The notes below the pieces were generated by a model that was given only the letters and a program-made list of their open reading frames with translations, did not search any database and was not told the DNA's origin. Below are positions 50,551 through 62,500 of a stretch of DNA of 64,000 nucleotides, in pieces (positions within the stretch are counted from its first letter, which is position 1; each line of letters starts with the position of its first letter). Where the stretch lies: contig CM034548.1 of assembly GCA_020055645.1 (NCBI GenBank), forward strand, positions 34,956,201 to 35,020,200. The letters are read 5' to 3'. The position numbers were made by a program, and so were the translations under genes. Origin of the DNA: Tomocerus qinae. Lineage: Eukaryota > Arthropoda > Collembola > Entomobryomorpha > Tomoceridae.

Positions 50551-53500
50551 CTAAATGCCCATAAAACAAAATCAGAGAGTTTATTAATTACTTATTATGA
50601 CAAACGTCGACTGGAACAGAGTGACTGTATATTGAATTATATCTGGAGGAGAAAGGTAAATTACATTGGAATAAAACTTTGTCTACGAGGATTTGTATGA
50701 CACGTAGGACAAGTAAGTCAGCGTAGTAGTTAAGTAGTCATTTGATTAGTGTACCTACCACGTTGTATAATTCTATGACATTCAGCTAACTAGCTAAGTC
50801 CACATACGACTTGCAATTTACAAGGCAATTAATACTCTCTCCACACTCCACTCAAACTAATTAACTACCACTTAGAGGAGAGGAAGACTTTATTTACCAT
50901 TATTATTATATCTCCCGACAATCTTGTACAAAGTACAGCACTTCATTCTATTAGGATAATAGGAGAGCAAGGGAAGTGGACGTGGACTGAAAAGCAAACG
51001 AAAGCAGACAAGATTGCCTGGGAAATTCGTTTATCTTTATCTCCTCAATCTAAACTACCGTAAACTCTCAAATCAACTTTATACGTAAATGCAGCAGACC
51101 AGGTTGTTCGTTTTGTCAGACTCTCTCTACCTACCTACACTAACTATTCAACTCAACGTTCGACTCTAATTTTATTAGCAGCCACATAACATTATTGCAC
51201 ACCATACGCTAAGATTCAATTCAACTCACTCACTCACTTACTCACTCCAACCCAACCGACTTGAGCTAATTTCAAGTCTCACATACAAGAAAAGAGGGGA
51301 CACCAAATGAAACGAAGAAGATCCAACTACAACTAACCAAAACTCACTCACTCTAACTAATTCTCGTCCTATGGAACTCTGCGTCGACCAACAACCCTCC
51401 AGGCTATTTTTCTTTCTCTGTTTTAACTAAAACTAGACAAACTAAACGCTTTCTCCCAAACTATTTACCTACTATTATTCAACCAGACTCTTTTCAATTA
51501 CTACATTTAACCAAATGGGGCAAAGAGTAAAGGGTAACTCTTTTGTACAAATACCTGCCTCTATACTCTCCACTGTTATCCTTTTGCATAATATTACAAG
51601 TTTGCTTTTCCCCTATGCGTCATTTATGTCCCAAAATGTTGAAAATTTGCATGCATATTTCTAGAATAAACTTTTCTGTTTATTCCACGAAAAAGCATTC
51701 AATATGCAGGCGTATCACTTAGGGCGGACGCATACGGGACAGGATTGTATTTCATAATAATACTACCGATCTATTTACACAACCAGTTTATACACCGACG
51801 AACCATTTGTCTAATAACATGTTACATATAGATATATCGTAGCAAAACCGACCGCTATCTGTGCTTACCCCTACAGTTACAAGATTTGTTTATCTCTACT
51901 TGACAAGTGTATGCATGCTACTAGGAAATTTATTTATGACCCATTCTTTTAATTGTCAAACAACTTCAACACAGCCAACTATTTAGAAATGCAAAGTTTA
52001 CTTTCCACTGAAAATGACGGTTCTATGCGAGCAATTGTTTCACAAATTAAATTCATTTTCCCATTTCTCAAATTAACCAAATCTTTTGCAAAACTGATTG
52101 TTTTGCTTAGAATGAAGCTATTTAAAATCAACATAGCAGCAAAAAGAATATAATAGCATTCTAATATTGCAGCTAGACAAAACTGTATTTCATATGCAAA
52201 AAAATTCCTTAATGAAGCTCAGGCTGCAATTGTAGATTCACTCAGCAAAAGATAAAGTTAGCTGGTTGAATAAGATGATGACATAATAGGAAAGTTTGAA
52301 CGAAAAATATTAAGCTATGTGAAAGTAGAAAAGTTGAAATTGGGATGATTCTGCAGAAAAAAAAGTTATGGTAGATTGCAATATTGTCTGAATCAAACTT
52401 GTGACGTTCGTAGGCTCTTGGTTTGCTTATTTTGTCAATACGTAACGTCTGGTCTAGTTTGTAGGTTTGTCAATAGCTACGAGACAGTTTCATTACTTAA
52501 GTTGAAAATGATTTTGTCGAGGTCTAGTGTCTACCTCAAAAAGCAGGTAAACCTTAATGAATTATTTTGTACCTACATATATATATTTGTATTAGAGCAT
52601 ATTATATAGCTTTAGAATAGTCTGGGTTAGTAGGACGAAATGAAAACATCGATATAGTAGCTTACATAAGGATAACATAATCAATTAGATACGGATGACA
52701 AAAACGTTTTGGGGTAATGGAAAATGTGTCTTTGAACTTCCTACTATATTTACCGTTTAGGTAAAATTGGTTTTGTCCCGCGATGTATGTAGGAGAGTAT
52801 TAAATTGGTATCAATCAGTAGAGCTGAGGATGGAACAAGTAGGAAGTACTAGAAGAGGGCCACTTGATGAATTAGGAAATAAAATTATTTCCGCGGTTAG
52901 AAAGTAATTAGTAAAATTCATCATAAAATGTGTAAGTAGAGAAGAGGTTTGAAATCTCTAACAGGATGTTTCAGCAAATGAATTAATTAGTTTCCAAGTC
53001 CGTTCATTAATTTGGATCAGAAAGGCGGAGAAAGTGTTTTCCTCCCGCTCACCTCTTGACAGAGACAACAGAGTAAATGCCAAATGGTGGAGGAAGTGAC
53101 TTGACTTCCCTCGGCTTTAAAACTTTTATTATCTGATTATCTACATCGCTTCTAGCACATAGCCAGAAGGTGCGGAATTGTATTTATCCTAAGCTACCCA
53201 TCTTCCTGTCCAAACACTGTCATCTCAATCTCAGCCACTCACAATTAACCTCAGACTCTCCTAATGGATTACATTACAAATTATACTCAACTACTGAGAT
53301 GACAACGGAAAAGACTTTCCAAGACGTCCTAACTAGATCCCTCAAGGACTAGAAATTATTATCCTTAATTAACTATTCATTTCTAAGCACAATTATAACA
53401 CTTTCTTCCTCATTTCCTCATCCACCCACCCATCCCTTTGTAATTGCAACTCTCAACTATTTAGACTCAATCCTATAATTCCACAAATAATTTCTTGCAC

Positions 53501-56500
53501 AACACAGAAATGTTTTACCACCTCTGCAAATTTCTATTTACTTCGTTTCCGTTCACATTTCCTACGTATTTATATTGCGTGAATATACACACATCCTAGT
53601 AATGTTGTTTTCGTTGAATTAGAATTGAATATTTTGTGTTTTCTATTTTGTCATTCTACACATCAAATTTTCATGAGAATTGATTTTATCTAACCTTTTA
53701 TCTAACTCATGAGTTTTAACACAAATCGAGGGTATTTTTAAACAGATTTTCAATAAAGCCTATAGCACAAATATATTCAATATAATATATACCATTTTTC
53801 TTACCCGTATATCTATTACGGACTTTTTAATGATATTTTTCTTTATAACGATATCCCGTCACAGGCAGATGATATCCAAAATGAACAACATCTCAGCAGG
53901 AAAGTTTATAATTTCCTGTCTGTCTATACTTTCAAGTGCTGAACAATTTTAAAAGCTAAGTTTTGAGGCATTAAATTTTAGGAAGGAGAAGACAATGCAT
54001 AAATTTTTTATTTCAAAGATTTTTTCTTGAAAAATGAAATATTTGAAATAAATAATTTTTTAAATAAATACAATGTGCATGTGTCTACGCATGCGCAGTT
54101 AATTTATTTCAAGTGAAATTTATTGAATTTTACCCTATTTCAAACATTTTCTTTTCAAAGAAAGTGGAAGTGAAATATTTCAAATATTTCACGTAATTAT
54201 TTCCGCGAAATATTTCAAGTGTCATGTCTGTGAAGGCGTTACATGTTTAAGTTTGCATTTAGATCAATTTGGCAACTCTATAGAAATTCTTCGTACTTAG
54301 TGATACTGACTGACATAGTTTATTCTTAGTACATGTAAATATCTCATGAAAGCTAGCCGAAGAAGTTGTTCGTTTTTTGCACGCTATATAAATTGCAAAA
54401 GTATCGTTTTCTCGTCCTTGTAATAGGTGTGATACGTGCCAACATAAAATGAAATTTGCATATTACATCAATTTTTATTTTTATATATTGTCATAATACT
54501 ACAAATATGTCTGTATAGTGTAGGCGGGAATGAACTGACACTTTTAGCTGAACTAAAGTTAAAAAAAACTTTATTCCGCCCACTCTTTACTACTATAGCG
54601 GCAATTGACCAAAGTCTACTATTACTTTAGCACGCAATCTTCAAAGAAAACTTATTCATTGAGAGTTTTATAATAAAATTATGTACAGGGAATATGATAT
54701 GCTTGCATTTCAGATGGGGAATCTTTTACGTATACAAAGATAGCTCCCAAAATAAAAGTTTGAGCCATTCTAATGCAAAAAATTGTGAGAATATCTACAA
54801 TAAAGTAAAAATGATCCCACGTTACGAGTTGAAAAGGATTTAAAAATAACTGCATGCCTGTTTGATCATTCTGTACTTACACTGATTGTATTCATACAGG
54901 GACAATTCACCATTATTAAAACAGCGTAACTAAATTATCCTCCAGATGTCAAATGACATGGAGACAGTATTATATCAAATAACCGCCGTGGAAGAAATTA
55001 TACTCGATTAGGAAATATGGAAAGGATTTTGTCACTAATTCACATGCTAAATATGTCATAAGGTGATATTTACTCTGTATTAAATATTGCAACTCCTATG
55101 GTGACAGCTAAAACTGATACTTGTGAGTATTACCTGTCGTGTTCCCCTTTACTAATGACAGTTAAGTACGTCCTTGTATTAACCGTTGCATATGGACAGT
55201 ATCTTATCAGTTAATACCAGAGACATGCTATAATATAGGAGATTTGGTTTTGATGAAATTACTGTATCTAAAATATTAATCTTTACCGATCTCCTCACAT
55301 TATCTTCATTTATTATTACTGACGTATTTTACTTCAACCGACTCTATAAGTCCTTCATTCAGGACAATAGATTTCAAGGTATAGTTAACGCAATCATTCC
55401 CCGTAATCGTTTGCCTTTGCTTAGCTTAAATATTTAATTTCGTGCAGTCGAAAGTTATTTACCTTTGTCTGATAACAATTATGAGAATTTACACTTTACT
55501 TACCCAATTGCATTCTGTTGTCATTGTACCTATCATCCTTGGTATCATAAATAAATTCAAGTCAAGGTAGTTGATAGCATTTGCACTTATAGTAGTTTAG
55601 GAGTAAGGAACGAATGCAAATACGACCAGCTAAGCCTTTTGTAATTCATTTACAGTGGAAAAGGGAAAGCAAGACTAGATTTTAGATTTAGTGACAACGT
55701 GGACTAAAGGAAATAACGGACAGATGTATTGATATTAGGTACTAAGACAAATAGCTCTTCAATAGGAAAGGAACAAGTACACAACAATGCACTTTCCCAA
55801 CATTCCTCGAGGGCTATTGGAATCCTCTTCATTTCTGTCGTATTAGAGTTTATTACTTGAGCTTATAAAATACAGTGAAGGCATTATGGTCACTCCAATG
55901 TGTACTGATACGATGCTAAAATATCGATTATTATTCGATGGAATTCTAGTATTATTTTCCACCAATAAGCTCTAATTCTAAACATTGCTACTCTAATCCA
56001 GCTGTGTTATATATTCTTTAGACCGAAATATTTATTAGAAATCCTATTTTTGAAAATTCTAAATTTTTATTTTTAAATATTCAGCTGGCGTTTCTATAAC
56101 CGCAATGATATTTTGCAAACAATCGCAATAATAAGGTAATTTGTTAGCAAACATTTCTGCATTTAATTTCTCTGCATCTTGGATAAGGAAACTGGGGCAT
56201 TATAGATGAATGAACATGCTCTGATAATCGAGACATTGTACAACATAAGGTTATATAATAGAATGTTATTATGTAATGCTTTACATAGAGGAGCGAATAC
56301 AACTATGTTTGATTTAGGCGATTGAAAAGAGCATTGGATTCGTAAATTCTGTTAATGTAAAGAATGTCACCAACCAAGTTAGATTTTGTGCAATGTCTCT
56401 TGAATATTCCAATTCAATCTCAGTAGGGAGTGACGTAAATCAAATATACTTTGTATAGAATTGAATCCCATTTGCGGTCTGTCCCATAGACGTTTTCATA

Positions 56501-59500
56501 ATTTTAATGAGAATCGAAATGCAAAGCATTCAATGCAAGTCCCTACCCTGACATAAAAAGTTCAAAGGATTCTCATATTTTGATATCTCTAGTAAAAAAC
56601 ATTAAGCTACTAAAAAGACGTATTATAGAAAAACAAATTATAGCATTATATAGTCTGCAGTTGGAGAAGTTTCTCCGTAACACCCACATGTAATTTTTAT
56701 CTTTGAAGCTACTTGTAGTAAGAAAATTATTTTAATAAATGAAGATTAACAATAAAATCGTTTATGATGAAATGACTAATATTAATTTTAAGTGCATAAT
56801 CTCAAAGACGCCATTGAAGTTGGATAAAGATGTCTTTAATTTACTCTTGCTACATTTCCTTGGATATTTCTTCACTGGCATTTAAAAGCCAGTTGCAGAA
56901 ATGAAGAAATCATTCTCCATAAGTTGCATTATAATAGATAATTGGCCAATCGTTTAAATTACTGCGTTAGGAATCTAGTTGTGATATTTAGCATGATTAT
57001 TTTGTGGGGGATTTAATTTTGTGAACCAAACTTTCAAAGTAGCGAATGCTCTGTGAAATTAAAATGCATGGAAATTGCAACGAAGACGGAAATAGTAGAA
57101 AATTGGGGATAATAAAAGAGTAATGTAAGATATAATTGAAAGTGCTTTATGCAATAAGGATTTATAATTTGGCATGAATGGATGGATTTGGATAGGAAGA
57201 GGTATAAGCCACTTTGTAATCAATGGAAATGTAATGAAGGAGGGAATTGATGATCTGTCAGGTTTGTTAACACAGGTCGTGAGTTAAATTTTGTCGTTTG
57301 GGGAGTGGGAGTAAGAAGGCCGTATTGATTGGGGAATGATGAGATGGGATGATGAAGAGGCAGGAGAGAAATTGGAGCCTTGAGTTATCATAGCTAGGAA
57401 AAGTTTTTATGCATGTAACTACGAACGTATTTTCATTTTCCGCTTAAGTTTGCCTTCTCGTGATTACTTTATTGAGATTATTCACCTCGATCTGGAGCTA
57501 AGCTTTGGAGATCTTTGTTTTGTCCTTGTGTGACTTTGTCACTGTGACTGAGTCAGTTCCATTTCAAATCCAGTTGATTTATTCTACAGTCATCTTGATA
57601 GATTTATCCTGTCAACTGATTTCCCTCTCAATTTGTCCCCTTAAAGATAAATTAAAGTCTCAAGTGGAATTTCCGAGGATTTATTTAGCAAGTGTGGAAT
57701 ATGAGGACAGTAAGTTGACTCATTTGAGAGAGAGAGAAAGGAGCCGACGTCAGCCAAAGCTTAACCAATTCATCCGAATTCTCTCTCTCTCTCCAATTTG
57801 CCCCATATCCCATTATTGCCTCCTAGTAGTTAGTAGATGGGCTCTGGGAAAAGGAGATTGTTCCGTTTTATTATGGTAAACTCTGACAAATGAATATTAT
57901 CAAGTCTAAACTACACGGCAGTCTCAATATTGCATTCAACAGTTCCTTTCCCCATTCCCCACCACAAAAAGGAAGCAATTCTCCAAGTTCAGATACAAAT
58001 GACACATATTTTGCTAAATTCAAGTCTGCAGATATAGTTAGCCTCTGTTAAAAAAAAGTCTCCGTAAATAAAATGAAGTGGCTAACTCGGAATTCATTGT
58101 CAGTGCATAGAATTTTGTTTCTTAGCCCTTGAGTCCTGTCTATGTACAATAAGTACTTCTTGGGTTTGTTTTCTAAGCACTTTCTTTTCCAAAGCTGTAG
58201 GAAACCTTAATGGGAGAAACTTTCACGAGTATACTAAAAAAGTAAATAAACAGGGAAAAAGCTACCAAAGCAAATCAAAGGGAATTGATGATGACGCTTT
58301 CCTTTCCCAACATAGAAATATGGAAAAGAAACTTTCTCCACTACAGTGCTTTAACATTAGTATTTCGAGATGAGACTAATTTATAAGGATATCCAACATT
58401 TTTTGACAAAATTGATTTCCTATTGCGATATATCTGTCCTTAATAAATGCTACTTGGCTAGAGAAAATTACGAAAAGGATGCGATTCAAAAGATTGAGGA
58501 GTTTGATATTTTATATCGTAATAAGTTTACCTTTGAATTTTCCCCATTCCGGCCTCTTGTCAATCAACTCCCAGATGTCATTTGAGTCAGCAGGAACGTC
58601 TGTGGTCATCCTTTTCCCCCAAGCTCCATTCAGCTTGTCCCAGCCTCTCTTTCCCCAAGGTCCCTATTCACAAAATAAGTACAATGTAACACAATCAACT
58701 TCCTTTCATTCCTAACTCAACTCTTAAGAAATTCAACTCTCACACTTGTCCTCTCATCCACACTGGACACATAACCACTCACCAAAACTACTACGTTTGA
58801 CTATCTCCTAATAATATCCATACGTGTATCAACATAATACACCAACCCTTACAACTTTCTTCCACATTTCAAACTTCTTATCTCACACTCCTCAACTTTT
58901 TACTAAAAACTTGTACAAATGCTCATTCCAACTTCTCCGTATCATTTTTTATGTACCTACGCTATACAGCTTCTATCAAATTGGCTTCACATTCTATGAC
59001 ATTACTCTACGAATAGTAAACTCTACTTTAATATTAAATGTACTAAAGAATCTTATCATTCTGCCAGTGTATGGTCAACCCCTGAAATGAGCATCTTATT
59101 GCGTTCTGCAAGAGCATCAAGTGAAATTCAATCATCCTGACTTTTTCACATTTTTTATCATGACATTGCATTGCACAATCATTGACCATATTTTAAGCAT
59201 GTCTCTCTAGCATTCCATAATAAAAAATGTCTTGCCTGAATCATCATCTGATATATAGGGCAGTTATTATTGAACTTCAGTCTCTACGTGTTTATTTATC
59301 GTTTCAAAAGTAAAAATTAAGTTATCGTTTATAATATTTCGTTGAGATGAACCATGACTAGATAGATCTAGGCAGTGTATTGAATGCATGCCAATAGGAA
59401 AGTGGTAACAAGGCATGAATTGAACCATTTCTCAGATGTAGTCGTGCTGCTTTTATTACTCTGAAAAATTAAGACTCCCCATGTAAAAGCGTAGGAGGAA

Positions 59501-62500
59501 AGTTCATGAGAAGTAAGGGAAAGAGTGTCATGGTATGTATATTTATTGATATGTAGTTCTCCACTGATGAGACTATTTTTCTTAGAACTTTGTAGAGCAG
59601 AGAAGGACGATAAGAAATATAGGAGCAATTTAAGTTGGAGAACACAAAGTAGTGGTTTAAGTAAGGGCCAATGTACTGACCACTGTAGGATTGAATGTTG
59701 TACTCTAGAGGTATAATGCCCACGAGTTACAGCCTAAGCCCCTCGACAAAAAAATGATAAAAACGTTGCCGGGCTGGAAGGGGCGTGCTTTGGAAAACAA
59801 ATACAAAATTGTAGTTATTCCACTTCACTCTCCTCTACTTTTCCACATCAACAAATAAACAAACAGACAATTACAGAGAAAGGCAATCTCCTTTCCACAC
59901 TTGACTACAATACGCACACCACTGAGCCATATACATTAGGACTTCGCATATCTCTTGTTAGAACACTCTCACTATGACCCTCTCTAATCATATCATTTAC
60001 TAGAGCATTACAGATACTCTCCTTATAGCATTAATACAAGACTAAAGAAAGTTATTCAGGAGAAAGTTGAAATAACTTTCACTCTTCTCACCTTCCAACA
60101 CTTTCACCAAAATGTTTCTCAATTTATAGATTTCTATTCTTGACATATCCTGTACAAACAAGTATCTAGATCTAGAAACAGTTGGCGAAAATAATTTAGA
60201 CGATTGATATGATAGCTTAGCTCAACTATTTATTTACACTCAAAGAGTAAAAGCAAACTAGAGAAATACTCGTTTTGTGTGCAAACTATAAATTGATATT
60301 ATGGAATAGTATAGCAGAAAGTATGATAAGGATGCACTGTAATGGCTATAGCTCTGCTCATATAATATGTAATTAAATGGGTGACAGAATTGACAAGTGC
60401 CAGTATTACTAGCTGGCATAATAGTAACTCTGAACTAATTACATCAATTAGAAAGATACCCATAAAATGAAATTTAGATTAAAGTGCCTTGAAACCCTTC
60501 TTTCATATCACGAATTATGTTCAAGATTGTTACTTCGGAAATATCGGTTCAAAGGTCTTCAACATCGTTGTCATTCAACAAGAGACATAGAAAACAAAAA
60601 CAGCCTACCAATCAGTTTAAAATATTAATTTACTATGGCTGAGCAATAATGGGCAACAAAATGACATCCATATAGATAAATTACATCCACAAAGCTATTA
60701 CCTACCAGATTGAATGCAAATTACATAGAATTGGTCTTAAATCCAACTTTCATACTCGGCAATTTCAATTCACTAAACCTTTGTGAAGACTGAAGCTTTA
60801 ATGTCTAATTACAGAAAGGCACCCATTATAATAAATTATTTTCCTATAGTGGTGGTGCAGAATGTTCCACATGCCACTATTAATGATTAGTAGACGCCAG
60901 TCTGTGTCACTTATAGACAGGCTGAGATTTTTTAATAAAAAATTTCCTGTTTCACCTTACTTGTCCAGCAGTGGATATTTGTAATGTACAAGTATCGGGT
61001 GGTAAATTTGGGTTCCTTATAATTGCATAGACACTACTGCAATAACCTAATATTTAAAGCCGCTTAATGTCACTTGGTAGTCAAAAATCCTGTGGAGTAA
61101 TTTTTTATGCCTTGCTTGCAAAAATGATCATTTTTAAGAACTGCCAGACAAAAATTTTACTCAATCATAAAGACAATGTGTGCTAATGTTGTCAATAATG
61201 CTACTTTGAGTGTATGTAAGCCCTAATGACTTATTAATCTTATAACCCAAGGTGACTAGACAATGAGGGACCTAGGATGAATGATCGGCATGAATTTGTG
61301 CAGATCTACTAAAATCATTTAATGCTATTTCACAAAATGCAATTAATATCTCGTAAGTCATTTACTATCAGTGGAATATTTTCTCCGTTAAGGATCGTTA
61401 AGGCTGCGTTTGAAAAACAAACCTAATTTTCCTTTTCAGATTCAGTAAACTCTTAATTTGCACAATTTCACCTGACCTACTAATAAAACGTATGTCAATA
61501 CAATAGCTTGCATATCCCCTTCTTCCGCTCTACTAAAAAAGTTCTGCCTACAAGTAAAACTATACTTTCATATAGGTACTGGTCGAGAAAGTAAATTTTT
61601 AGTTTGTCATTAGTAGGTAGTAGATACTTTGACATACAGAGATGGATAGTAAATAGGGTCACATTAAGTATCTATAATAGCGAGTTAAATAATAAATCGT
61701 AGGTAAACTACAATTTGATTGATTATACTGTAATACAATTCATCTATAGCATTTGGCAATCGATTAAGTCCACAAAGAACAGATTTCCATGGTGAATGAT
61801 AGAAGTACCTATTTAATATTGTATACAAATTGGACATTGACGCATTGTATTTTTTGTGGACATTAATTTTCCGATATAGGAAGCTAATTATTGCTAACAG
61901 TGTAGGACTACTTTTACAGACGACACAAATTCCAAGAATATGCATCATATTATGTATTCATAAATACTTTGCCTTGTATATTTCCACATTGAATGCACAT
62001 TGTCTTCTTTCTTATAATATAGAACTAGGATTTCATAGAAGCTTTAAAAACTACCACAATATAACCGGAAATGATTAGTGTCTGTTCTTTAGACATTGTA
62101 TGAATAGCGCTAAAATTTCTTGTGCCATTTAAAAGTTTTAGCGTATGGGGATTGCGTCTTTGCAAATGGCGATAGTAGGAGATGTACTAATTTACTATAT
62201 GGTAGCTCGCACATTAATTTATCTAAAGGAGAGATTTGTGAGATGTAACAATATGGTAGAAAATTGAGGTCCGGTTGTCTGGTCTAGAATTGGATTTATG
62301 TTGTGGGCCGTTGTTGTCCCTGTTGGTTTCATTCTAAAATGTAATGACGTCATTCGAGGGGCTGAAGTAGTAGCTTATCTTTGTGACCTGGTCGACAGAA
62401 GATGTTTTCATGGTCGTAGTGTGTAATTATATAAGCATTACATAGTTTAAGATCCTCTTTGTTCGGGCTCATTTAAACAGCAGACGCATTTAGCCCAGCT

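Noticed and set aside
57505..57879. 124-codon open frame in MIP intron 2
   Set aside because: Low-complexity RERERSR stretch from GA repeats and no domain; likely chance.
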